NCBI RefSeq assembly: GCF_007827045.1
Contig: NZ_RPFW01000003.1
Span: forward strand, 310,001 to 374,000
Direction: 5' to 3'
Length of the DNA stretch: 64,000 nt
Source: Trebonia kvetii
GTDB lineage: Bacteria > Actinomycetota > Actinomycetes > Streptosporangiales > Streptosporangiaceae
Positions 42,239 to 49,577 of this stretch are shown here, piece after piece. The notes beneath the pieces are model-generated. The model was not told the DNA's origin and did no database searches. It saw nothing but the letters and a program-made list of their open reading frames with translations. Numbering within the stretch: the stretch's first letter is position 1; the number at the start of each line of letters is the position of its first letter. Both the position numbers and the translations under genes were made by a program.

Positions 42239-42268
42239 ACCTAATCTTTCAAGAATGCGGAGCCGAAA

Positions 42269-42736
42269 TTGGGTCGACCCAGGAATCCGGAACGATGCGA
42301 CCAGCTTACGAGGACTGGAAACATTTGCGCCGCTCCCGCGGGGCATTCTGGCAACCATCGCTGTGAGCGGCGCTTTCGCTCCGGCAGGTCAACGGATTGG
42401 TTTCATGACAACCCCGTTAAGGCCACTATGTGTGTTTCCCTTAACAGCGCCATGAAGCGGGCGTCGAAAAAGGGCGTTCCGTTTACGCTCACGCTAAAAG
42501 ACTTGCCGCCCATTCCTGAATCATGCCCCGTGTTGGGAATCCTGCTATTCCGTGGCAAAGGTCGCGCGAGCGCTAATTCGCCTTCCCTTGATCGGATTAT
42601 CCCTGAGCTTGGCTATGTTCCAAGCAATGTCCGGTGGATTTCTCAGCGCGCGAATCAGATCAAGTCAGATGCGACGTCTGACGAACTTTGGCTTATTGCC
42701 CGGGATTCACTCCGCTTGGATCTTAACGACTTGTAA
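42269..42736 (+). CDS. HNH-type endonuclease
   Basis: A 155-residue protein with TTG start, GGAG six bases upstream. The N-terminal half has a Cys/His cluster (CDQLTRTGNICAAPAGHSGNHRC). The C-terminal half is an HNH-like nuclease fold: CPVLGI, SPSLDRIIPELGYVPSNVRWISQRANQIKSDAT. Similar proteins in phages nick or cut DNA and, near terminase/capsid genes, can support DNA packaging (as HK97 gp74 does). Catalytic His is not in the exact HH pair, so it is a family inference. Confidence 0.75.
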   Translation: MGRPRNPERCDQLTRTGNICAAPAGHSGNHRCERRFRSGRSTDWFHDNPVKATMCVSLNSAMKRASKKGVPFTLTLKDLPPIPESCPVLGILLFRGKGRASANSPSLDRIIPELGYVPSNVRWISQRANQIKSDATSDELWLIARDSLRLDLNDL

Positions 42737-42751
42737 TTCCGTCCCGTTGAG

Positions 42752-42895
42752 GTGTGGAAACCTTCACGGGCGGATACCGCCTATTTCTTCGCCTCGCGCT
42801 TGATCGCCAGTAGGCGGAAGACGTTGGCGGGCGCGTGTTCCTGCGTGGGCGAAAACGGAACAGACGGCGAGCGCTCTTTGATCAGGGAAGCGTAA
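42752..42895 (+). CDS. Possible small protein upstream of the capsid gene
   Basis: A 47-residue frame (GTG start) containing ADTAYFFASRLIASRRKTLAG. Its base use is coding-like, but the RBS is too close to the start. The following bases to 43016 contain only hairpins (for example CCGCGG repeats at about 42932). Confidence 0.4.
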   Translation: MWKPSRADTAYFFASRLIASRRKTLAGACSCVGENGTDGERSLIREA

Positions 42896-43016
42896 TGCTG
42901 CCAGCCGGTGAGAAGCCGGCCCTAATTCTTCACCGCGGATTCCCGCGGTTTCAATGCTCGCCATTGCGGGCTTCGCCACTGCCCTATCTGGGCCATTGCA
43001 AAAAGGAAATACCAGC

Positions 43017-44282
43017 ATGTTTGCTGCTGAAAGGCACGCACGCGCGGAGCGCGCCCAACTTTTCGCCAAGACCGATCCGCTGATTGCGAAGCTTCAGCGT
43101 GGTGAGAGGCTCTCTAACGCTGAGCGCAGGTCTCTCGATCTCGACCACACGCGGATTGCGCAGCTCAACCAGGAGATCGCCGCATGTCAGGAGGCCCGCG
43201 AGCTTAGCGCCGAAGCCGGCCGGGCTATGGGCGATTCCCCGGATTCGGGCGCCCGTGACGATTCCGCGGAGTCTCGCGCTTTTACCGCCTATCTGCGTTC
43301 GGGAGTTCGCGGCCCTGAGCTTCGCGCCGCGGGTGAGGCATCCGGTAGCGCGGGTGGGTATCTCGTGCCTCCGGGTTGGTGGCAGCGTCTCCAGGTTGCC
43401 CTGAAGGCGTACGGCGGTACCGCCGCGGACTTTCAGCAGATTGAGACTGACACTGGTCAGCCGATGCAGTGGGCGACGAACGACCCAACTACCACGGTCG
43501 GCGTGCAGCAGGCAGAAAACACTCTTGTCTCGAACGTTGACTACACGTTCGGTCAGGGGACTTTGGGCGCCTACATGTTTGACAGCGGCGTTCAGCTTGT
43601 GAGTCTTCAGCTCGCGCAAGACAGCGCGTTCAATCTGGGCGCCTTCATCATGGCGCGTGTTGCCGAGTCTCTGGGTCGTGCTCAGGCTGCGGCGGCGATC
43701 TCGGGTACTGGGTCGTCTCAGCCGCTCGGGATCATTCCGGCGCTGAATGCGGCAAGCACTACAGGTTCGGGCGGCAAGTACACGCTTGGCACTGCGACGA
43801 AGGTTAACGTGGCCGGCGCAACGGGCACTACGGGCGCCAGTCAGATTACCGAGCTTATCGGCGGAACGCTTTCACCGGCGTCATGGCTTGGCGTCCTGAA
43901 GTCAGTCGACATGGCTTATCGTTCCCTGGGCGCGAAGTGGTATATGAATGACACGACGTTGCAGAACACGCGTCTGATCACGAATGGTTTCGGTGACCCT
44001 TACTATCCTGAACTTCAGGATGATACGAAGCCGAAGCTTTACGGCTATCCCGTGGTGGTCGATAACAATATACCGAACCTGACCGCGAGCACACCATCCG
44101 GGGTTATCTTCGGTCATCTCGAATCGGCTATGGTGCTGCGTTCTGTTCGGGGCGCCGGGCTTATGCGTCTTGATGAGCGCTGGGCTGACTTTTTGCAGGT
44201 TGGTTTCATTGGGTACCGGCGTTTTGATTGCCGTAGCAATGACCTCCGCGCCGCCACCGTCGTTGTTCCGGCCGCCACGTGA
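43017..44282 (+). CDS. HK97-type major capsid protein with delta domain
   Basis: A 421-residue protein. Residues 1-85 are a charged coiled-coil (MFAAERHARAERAQLFAKTD...NQEIAACQEARELSAEAG), the position of the HK97 scaffolding delta domain. The capsid fold follows: AYLRSGVRGPELRAAGEASGSAGGYLVP, SGTGSSQPLGIIP, GAKWYMND, NIPNLTASTPSGVIFGH and DFLQVGFIGYRRFD. ATG at 43017 follows AAGGAAA. It would form the shell. No prohead protease is encoded, so the delta domain either stays or is cut by a helper enzyme. Confidence 0.9.
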   Translation: MFAAERHARAERAQLFAKTDPLIAKLQRGERLSNAERRSLDLDHTRIAQLNQEIAACQEARELSAEAGRAMGDSPDSGARDDSAESRAFTAYLRSGVRGPELRAAGEASGSAGGYLVPPGWWQRLQVALKAYGGTAADFQQIETDTGQPMQWATNDPTTTVGVQQAENTLVSNVDYTFGQGTLGAYMFDSGVQLVSLQLAQDSAFNLGAFIMARVAESLGRAQAAAAISGTGSSQPLGIIPALNAASTTGSGGKYTLGTATKVNVAGATGTTGASQITELIGGTLSPASWLGVLKSVDMAYRSLGAKWYMNDTTLQNTRLITNGFGDPYYPELQDDTKPKLYGYPVVVDNNIPNLTASTPSGVIFGHLESAMVLRSVRGAGLMRLDERWADFLQVGFIGYRRFDCRSNDLRAATVVVPAAT

Positions 44283-45295
44283 CCCGCGAGGAAGCCTTTA
44301 AGGCTTACATTCGTACGGGCCTTGTTACGCCTGAACTCAGGGCCGCGGGTGAGGGTACTAACTCCGCGGGCGGCTTTACGGTTGCCCCGGAATTCCATGC
44401 TTCGCTGACTGTTCAGCTTCAGGCGTTCGGCGCACTGTTCCGGAATTTCACCCGGTTCGAAACTGAGCATGGTTCACCGATGTTCGCGCCTTCGGCGAAC
44501 TTCGCTAGTGCGGGTGTCGTCCAGGCGGAGGACTCGGGGCCGGTCAGCGCGAATGACCGCGTGTACGGCCAGACGGCATTTCCGCTGACTCCGACTCTGG
44601 CGTCGGGAATGCATCAGGTCAGCATTCAGTTTGTGACTGACTCCGCTTTTCCCGTGGAAGATGTGATCTCGGCGTATGCGGCGGAGTCGATCGGGCGTAA
44701 GCTCGCGACGCTCTCAGTGTCGGGTACGGGCTCTGGTCAGCCGTTCGGTGTTATCCCTGTTGCGAACGCTCAGGGTGCATGGTCCGCGGGTAACTCGGGC
44801 GGGTTTATTTCGCTGACCGCGGCGGCGCCGATCGAGATTAACGGCGCTGCAACCACTGAGCTTGTGGCGGGAGTGCCGAACTCGGCATCTCTCCTGAAGA
44901 TGGTTCAGGCGGTTGACCCTGCCTATTACGATCCTGACCCTGACGGTTCCGGGGGCGCCAAGTGGTTTATGAACGGTGCCCAGTACACGGCGCTTTGCTC
45001 GATCACGGACACTACGGGTCAGCCGATCATGCGGCCTAATGGTCCTCGGGTCTTGCATGGCTTTCCGATTACGATCGCCAATGAGCTACCGAACCTGACC
45101 GCGAGCACTACGGGCGGGGTTGTGTTCGGAAACCTCTCTAAGGCCTTCTACTACAGGGACGCGGGCTTCGAGGTGAAGCGCCTTAATCAGCGTTACGCCG
45201 ACAACCTTCAGGTTGGTTTCCTGGGATGGCATCGCGCCGATTTCCAGGCGAGGGACGCGCGGGCGTTCGTGACGGTTAAGCCCGCGGCAACGTAA
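44279..45295 (+). CDS. Second HK97-type capsid paralogue, no delta domain
   Basis: A 338-residue protein overlapping the first capsid stop by GTGA. It begins exactly where the capsid domain of the first begins (AFKAYIRTGLVTPELRAAGEGTNSAGG), so it lacks the scaffolding region. Shared blocks are SGTGSGQPFGVIP, GAKWFMNG, ELPNLTASTTGGVVFGN, DNLQVGFLGWHRADF and the PAAT end. It is a diverged tandem duplicate, probably co-assembled with the first by translational coupling. A strong terminator follows. Confidence 0.9.
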   Translation: MTREEAFKAYIRTGLVTPELRAAGEGTNSAGGFTVAPEFHASLTVQLQAFGALFRNFTRFETEHGSPMFAPSANFASAGVVQAEDSGPVSANDRVYGQTAFPLTPTLASGMHQVSIQFVTDSAFPVEDVISAYAAESIGRKLATLSVSGTGSGQPFGVIPVANAQGAWSAGNSGGFISLTAAAPIEINGAATTELVAGVPNSASLLKMVQAVDPAYYDPDPDGSGGAKWFMNGAQYTALCSITDTTGQPIMRPNGPRVLHGFPITIANELPNLTASTTGGVVFGNLSKAFYYRDAGFEVKRLNQRYADNLQVGFLGWHRADFQARDARAFVTVKPAAT

Positions 45296-45306
45296 GGGCA
45301 TGCAAT

Positions 45307-45331
45307 AGCCCCCAGGGAATCCCTGGGGGCT
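45307..45331 (+). terminator. Intrinsic terminator of the capsid operon
   Basis: AGCCCCCAGGG-AAT-CCCTGGGGGCT, a perfect 11-bp stem followed by TTTT. Confidence 0.92.
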
Positions 45332-45505
45332 TTTTGCGTTTCTAGGGTGGGGATTGTACCCGGAAGCCATGAAAGGCGCTTAGCGTGGCTCTCCGGGCCG
45401 TATGGAGGGCATCTAGGCCTCTTGGTCAATCATTGAACACTGGCGAGCCGTTCTCCGGAATCTGCGAAACGTATCGCAAGTTGGAGCATCGCGCGGGACA
45501 TTGGC

Positions 45506-45811
45506 GTGCCGTACGACACGCTTAAGCAGTACCGCACGGTCGCTAGGGCCTATGAAACGGGTGAACGTTCACCCGATGTCCCTTGGTCTCTCCACATGGC
45601 CCTAGCGTCCCAGGAGGACCGCCTAGACCTTATCGAGTCCGGCGAGTACGACACCGTAGCCAAAGCAAGACCCCCGTCTCTCCGACGAATCTGGAGGGGC
45701 GGGGGTCTTTTGCGTTTCAGGGGCCTCAGGGGGACGCGTAAGGCCCCTGAGTCTCATTCTAGGGTGATTCCCCATAGAACGGGATTCAGGGGCCTTAGCG
45801 TTGCGCTGTGA
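45506..45811 (+). CDS. Small HTH-like element protein, 3' end doubtful
   Basis: 101 codons from GTG. The frame is open without stop back to 45437, where ESAKRIASWSIARDIGVPYDTLKQY reads as an HTH, so a non-ATG start upstream is likely. YDTLKQYRTVARAYETGERSPDVPWSLHMALASQEDRLDLI resembles small actinophage DNA-binding proteins. After about residue 55 the frame runs through a terminator hairpin and looks non-coding, suggesting a lost stop. Confidence 0.5.
   Translation: MPYDTLKQYRTVARAYETGERSPDVPWSLHMALASQEDRLDLIESGEYDTVAKARPPSLRRIWRGGGLLRFRGLRGTRKAPESHSRVIPHRTGFRGLSVAL
45667..45709 (+). terminator. Intrinsic terminator
   Basis: AAGACCCCCG (45667-45676) pairs with CGGGGGTCTT (45700-45709), followed by TTGCG. 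It lies inside the frame of the small HTH gene. Confidence 0.75.
45739..45797. repeat. 12-bp inverted repeat before the integrase end
   Basis: TAAGGCCCCTGA (45739-45750) and TCAGGGGCCTTA (45786-45797); a third TCAGGGGCCT copy is at 45717. It may be the terminator of the convergent integrase gene. Confidence 0.6.
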
Positions 45812-45841
45812 GCCGTATAGGGGCCTATCTGGGCTACGGGG

Positions 45842-47179
45842 TTAGTCGTCTTCCAATCTGGCTTTCACTGTTCCGTCTGCCTCGATAAGCACCGTAACCG
45901 TGTGATCCCCGAGCAATGCCCTTTGGTCCGCGAGTGTTCCCGTGCGCCACGCATCCGCATAGGTGCGTCCGGTCTTCCTGGGCATTGTGCGCACGGGCTC
46001 CGCCGGCTGTGCGTCCACTTCCGTGAACTTCGCTGCCAGCGTGGTTACTAGCCCCATGTCCTTTTGCGTCATGGCGTTGTTCATCTCGGCTTGGATGCGC
46101 TGTAGTTCCATCTGACGCCCGTGATCGCCTCCCGTGGTCACCATGACCCATTCGGGGATGTCTAGATCGCGCATGAGAGCATCTACAGCTTTGTTGGCGT
46201 CATCGAAGGGGATGCCGGGGTTTCCGCATTTTGCCTCAACTGCCAAGCCGATACGACCCTGAGAGCAACGGTATTTCGCGGCGCCAATCGGCTTACCGTG
46301 CCTCGTGGACTGGTGACGGTAAAGCTGTGCGCCGCACTCGCACAACACCACGGATGAGTATCCGTGAATCGCGCGGCGTCCGCCCGTGGCGAAGCTACGG
46401 GAACCCATGACCGTGTTAGCGGAATCCCAAAGGGCCTCGGAAACCAGGGGCTCAAACGCGTGTCCGTCCCGTTCCCCGAGGTACGTACGGCGCTTAATCA
46501 TCTCGATTACGCGTTTCACCCGCCACGCTTCCCCTGTCATCTCCGTAAGCCACACGGCAACAGAGGTAGCGGTGCGCCCGTCCGCGACGCGTTGGAATGC
46601 CTCACGGGCGAGGGGTCCGGTAACAGGGTCAATCTCGAAACGTTTCGCGTAGGTTGCCCCAGTGACGACGTATCCGAATGGTGGCTTGCCTACCGCGTGC
46701 CCTTGGGCTTTGAGGGCATTTTGCGTGCCCATGCTGCGCATGCGTATAGCCTCCCACTCTTTGCGAGCGGCATCCTTTTCAGCGGTCCAACGCCAGTAAT
46801 CGGCGTCATTGCGCTTGGGGAACTGGGGTCCGTCCGCGACAATAATCCGCTTACCGTGACTTACCGCCCAGTGTTCTAGATAGGTGAAGTCTTCTTGTGT
46901 GCCACGGGAGATTCGGTCGGTGCGGTAGATCAGAATGGCGTCATACATGGCGAGGCGCTTGGGGTCTTCCATCCACGGGCGGAGGTTTTTCCGCTTCCAT
47001 GGTGCGGACGTGCCGGATTTAATGTCGGCTGCGGTGGCGATCACCGCGTGTCCCTCACGTTCAGCCCACTCACGCGCGGTGGCGTCTTGAATTTCGATGG
47101 ATACGCCGTCCCTACGGTCAGAGACCTTGGCGCGGGAGAGACGCGCGACCAGGAGGAGGCGTAGGCCGTTGGCGTTCAC
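45842..47179 (-). CDS. int: Large serine recombinase (phage-type integrase)
   Basis: A 445-residue protein. The N-terminal resolvase domain has the catalytic Ser15 in ARLSR, the GVSIEIQ region and YRTDRISRG. The recombinase domain follows (PFGYVV, then WLTEMTGEAWRVKRVIEMIKRRTYLG), and then a zinc ribbon (CECG...YRCSQ...KCGNPG) and a C-terminal coiled region. Such enzymes integrate at short attB sites without host factors and need a directionality factor to excise. GTG at 47179 overlaps the stop of the small gene upstream, so both are co-expressed from the right end, 220 bases from the attachment core. Confidence 0.95.
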   Translation of the reverse strand: MNANGLRLLLVARLSRAKVSDRRDGVSIEIQDATAREWAEREGHAVIATAADIKSGTSAPWKRKNLRPWMEDPKRLAMYDAILIYRTDRISRGTQEDFTYLEHWAVSHGKRIIVADGPQFPKRNDADYWRWTAEKDAARKEWEAIRMRSMGTQNALKAQGHAVGKPPFGYVVTGATYAKRFEIDPVTGPLAREAFQRVADGRTATSVAVWLTEMTGEAWRVKRVIEMIKRRTYLGERDGHAFEPLVSEALWDSANTVMGSRSFATGGRRAIHGYSSVVLCECGAQLYRHQSTRHGKPIGAAKYRCSQGRIGLAVEAKCGNPGIPFDDANKAVDALMRDLDIPEWVMVTTGGDHGRQMELQRIQAEMNNAMTQKDMGLVTTLAAKFTEVDAQPAEPVRTMPRKTGRTYADAWRTGTLADQRALLGDHTVTVLIEADGTVKARLEDD

Positions 47180-47340
47180 AGGAACACTACTTCCGTGATC
47201 TCGGCGCCCATGCCCTCAGCCATGGTGATGAACTGTTCGGCACGGTCCCAGGTGAGGCAGCGGGTTGCCTCTTTGCGGGGTCCTATGGGTGTGATGACGC
47301 GCCACACGATGACGTACTGAGTGTTTGACCTGCGCTGCAT
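47176..47340 (-). CDS. Small integrase-coupled protein, candidate directionality factor
   Basis: A 54-residue protein (MQRRSNTQYVIVWRV...DRAEQFITMAEGMGAEITEVVFL) whose stop overlaps the integrase start. ATG at 47340 is chosen by GGAAGGA eight bases upstream. Its position between the attachment site and int is common for excision regulators, but directionality factors of serine integrases have no common motif, so this is a guess from context. Confidence 0.6.
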   Translation of the reverse strand: MQRRSNTQYVIVWRVITPIGPRKEATRCLTWDRAEQFITMAEGMGAEITEVVFL

Positions 47341-47369
47341 GGGGTGTGTCCTTCCGGTCACCCCCATCG

Positions 47370-47383
47370 GTAAGCGTGGACAA
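47370..47383 (-). repeat. Element motif copy 4
   Basis: On the minus strand TTGTCCACGCTTAC, identical to copies 1-2 over 14 bases, 30 bases before the small integrase-coupled gene. It overlaps GTGGACAAC (47376-47384), a possible integrase arm. Confidence 0.75.
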
Positions 47384-47400
47384 CTTGACTCTTACCGGGC

Positions 47401-47405
47401 GGGAA
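47401..47405. repeat. Right attachment core
   Basis: GGGAA, matching 37453-37457. Element sequence lies to the left and host methyltransferase coding sequence to the right. Confidence 0.7.
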
Positions 47406-48132
47406 GAATAACTTCGCGGCCGACCGCGAGGTCGGCGACCGGATTATCGCAAGTCTTCCCGAGGTCCAGGTTGGCGTCCAGGCTCAGCGGGCCGTGCTCG
47501 GCCGGGTGGTCAGGTACCTGGTCGGCGAGGCCGGCGTCAAGCAGCTCCTCGACGTTGGCTCTGGCCTGCCGACGTCGGACAACGTGCACGAGATCGCTCA
47601 GCGGACCGCGCCGGGCACCCGGGTGGTCTACGTGGACAACGATTCCGTCGTGCTCGCGCACGCCCGGGCCATCCTGAGCGACCAGACCTCAACGTTCGCT
47701 GAGCGCGGCGACCTGCTCGATCCGGCGTCGATCATGTCAAGCCCGGCGATCCGCCGTCACCTGGACTGGAACCAGCCGGTGGGGCTGCTGCTGTGCGGCA
47801 TTGTGCATTACCTGCTGGACGAGGAGAACCCGGGACGGCTCGTCGCCGAGCTTGTCGATGCGCTGCCATCGGGCAGCTACGTGTTCATTCACCACCTGCT
47901 CGACACGGGTGACCCCGCGGCCGCCACCCTCCAGGAGCAGATGCAACGGGGCCTCGGCCGCGTCAGGTTCCGCACGCTCGCCGAGGTCCGCGCGCTCTTC
48001 GGCGACCTACGTCTTGTCGAGCCGGGCCTCGTCCCGATTCCCGAGTGGCGCCCGGACCCCGGCACCCCGATCCGCGCCGACTACGGCGTGATCCTCTCGA
48101 TGGCCTGCGCAGGCGTGGCCCGTAAGGCCTGA
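47401..48132 (+). pseudogene. DUF574-type methyltransferase, 3' fragment
   Basis: 243 codons continue the interrupted frame: GKNNFAADREVGDRIIASLP, then the SAM-binding region LLDVGSGLPTSDNVHEIAQ, VVYVDNDSVVLAHARAIL and the family end YGVILSMACAGVARKA. It has no start of its own, although GTG at 47494 could allow a truncated product. Host-like G+C resumes here. The product of the intact gene is an uncharacterised SAM-dependent methyltransferase. Confidence 0.9.
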
Positions 48133-48914
48133 CCTACGCTCCCAGTGCCCCAGATGCGGTCGTGTTCGGGTAGACCGGCGAGTCTGACGGCGATCTGGCC
48201 GCGGTCCTCGTCGTCGCGGGAGCGGGTTGCCTCAATCAGCGCCGCCGCGTGCGCCCGGACGTGGGTGCGCCAGGCCCGCGTCGCGGCGAGGGAGGCGGAC
48301 ACCGGCGGGGGCTCGATGGCGAGGATCTGCGCCACCGACCGTTCGAGCAGGGTGCCGAGCGGCCCGCGGGAGCCGCGGACCCGCAGCGCGATGATCTTCT
48401 GCAGGTCGAAAAGCCGCTCAGTCTCCGTCGACGCGACTACCCGCCGCGGCAGCTCCCAGGCGGAGCTGGTGAGCCAGCGCGGGTTCGCGGTGCCGTCGGG
48501 GTTCAGCGCGGGCACGATGTACGCGGAGCGCGCCCCCGGCGAGCGCCGCCATGCCCGCAGCTCGTCGCGGCGGAGCGAGGCGAACGCCCGGCTGTCGAGC
48601 TGAAGCTGCTGCCTGGCCCACAGGTACTCCTCGAGGAACCGCGCGTTCTGCGGCCAGCCAAGCTCGCCGAGCGCCTCGAGTACGACCTCCCTGATCGGCC
48701 GTCCGGGCTGTGACCTGCGGATGCCGGCGCTCGTGGTCCTGCGGAGCTCGCCGATCAGCGCCTCGCGACGCTGTTCGAGCCGGCCGAGCATGGTGGCCTG
48801 CGCGACGAGTTCAGCCACCGGTACGTCGGTGTCGCGCGCGTCCGCAGCGAGCTGACGGGCGAGCTTCAGCGTTTCCTCAGCCGTGGCAGCGAGGTTGTCT
48901 CTTACGGCAGCCAT
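48081..48914 (-). CDS. Conserved hypothetical, possible regulatory protein
   Basis: About 277 residues. The N-terminal 65 are helical (AATAEETLKLARQLAADARD...LVAQATMLGRLEQRREALIGELRR). A central segment PGRPIREVVLEALGELGWPQNARFLEEYLWARQQLQLDSRAFASLRRDELRAWRR looks like a winged helix. Its 3' end overlaps the methyltransferase fragment by 52 bases, convergently. ATG at 48914 is preferred. A repeat-rich divergent promoter lies upstream. Confidence 0.65.
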   Translation of the reverse strand: MAAVRDNLAATAEETLKLARQLAADARDTDVPVAELVAQATMLGRLEQRREALIGELRRTTSAGIRRSQPGRPIREVVLEALGELGWPQNARFLEEYLWARQQLQLDSRAFASLRRDELRAWRRSPGARSAYIVPALNPDGTANPRWLTSSAWELPRRVVASTETERLFDLQKIIALRVRGSRGPLGTLLERSVAQILAIEPPPVSASLAATRAWRTHVRAHAAALIEATRSRDDEDRGQIAVRLAGLPEHDRIWGTGSVGQALRATPAQAIERITP

Positions 48915-48939
48915 GCTCACGCCGTGGACTGTACCCCGC

Positions 48940-48981
48940 ATCCATGGGAGGTATCCATGGGCCCCATGCGATTGACGCATG
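48940..48981. promoter_or_regulatory. Repeat-rich divergent promoter
   Basis: ATCCATGGG occurs directly repeated at 48940 and 48953, and CATGCG/CGCATG form a dyad at 48965-48981. It lies between divergent genes, a candidate binding site for a shared regulator. Confidence 0.5.
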
Positions 48982-49058
48982 GATAACTGGGTACCGAATT
49001 ACACACGCGAGATTTGCCAAAACCCCCGTGGGGAGCTCGGCCAGAGGAGGTGCCTGCC

Positions 49059-49568
49059 ATGTCAGTGCCATCCGAAGTGAGCAAGGTCAGACGCTTGCAC
49101 AAGCCGAGCTACCGATGGCGATTTCCCGATCGCGCACTGCACCTGGTCGACATCGAGAACCTGGCAGGCTCCGCGCGTCCCAGCCTTGCCGTGGTCAGCG
49201 AGGTGCAGGGCCGGTACATGGCGCGCCTGGCCTTCGGCGCCGACGACCAGGTGGTGATGGCGGCGAGCCACCGCGGCCTGCTCGACGCCGCCTGCGGATG
49301 GCCGCACGCCAGGTACCGGGTGCGGTCGGGCAGGGATGGCGCAGACCTGGAGCTGATCGACGTGCTCGAGCACGAGAACGTCGCGGCCAGGTTCAGGCAC
49401 GTGGTGATCGGCTCTGGCGACGGCATATTCGGCGGCGCGGCGGCGATGCTCGCGGACCGTGGCGTCTACGTGACCGTGGTCAGCCTCCGCCGCAGCCTGT
49501 CCCCCGGCCTGGCCCGGGTCGCCTCCGACGTCGTCTACCTGGACGCGCCCCTGGCAACCGCCGCGTAG
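49059..49568 (+). CDS. NYN-domain putative ribonuclease
   Basis: A 169-residue PIN-like NYN protein: LVDIENL with Asp31 and Asn34, GADLELIDVLEHE, and VIGSGDGIFGGAAAMLADRGVYVTVVS carry the acidic residues expected for metal-dependent RNase activity. ATG at 49059 follows AGGAGG. RNA target is unknown. Confidence 0.8.
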   Translation: MSVPSEVSKVRRLHKPSYRWRFPDRALHLVDIENLAGSARPSLAVVSEVQGRYMARLAFGADDQVVMAASHRGLLDAACGWPHARYRVRSGRDGADLELIDVLEHENVAARFRHVVIGSGDGIFGGAAAMLADRGVYVTVVSLRRSLSPGLARVASDVVYLDAPLATAA

Positions 49569-49577
49569 CCGCAAGGA

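Larger units (their letters stand above)
37453..47405. mobile_element. Integrated capsid-encoding phage-satellite-like element
   Basis: A 9,948-bp insertion bounded by GGGAA direct repeats, visibly lower in G+C and with codon use unlike the host. Contents in order: GntR-like and other small DNA-binding proteins, a repeat-rich regulatory or origin region, small unknown genes, P27-like small terminase, HNH endonuclease, two HK97-type capsid genes, a serine integrase and a small integrase-linked gene. No large terminase, portal, prohead protease, tail, lysis or recognised replication gene is present. The order is compact with operons and terminators, so it does not look like random decay. This fits a satellite that makes its own capsid and takes the rest from a helper phage; that dependence is inferred. 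Confidence 0.8.

Noticed and set aside
42054..42268. Group I intron or tRNA next to the HNH gene
   Set aside because: No split gene flanks it, conserved intron core motifs were not found, and there is no T-arm or anticodon arm.
37453..47405. Complete or simply defective prophage
   Set aside because: There is no trace of portal, protease, large terminase, tail or lysis genes, yet the remaining operons are intact and terminated; a satellite explains this better.
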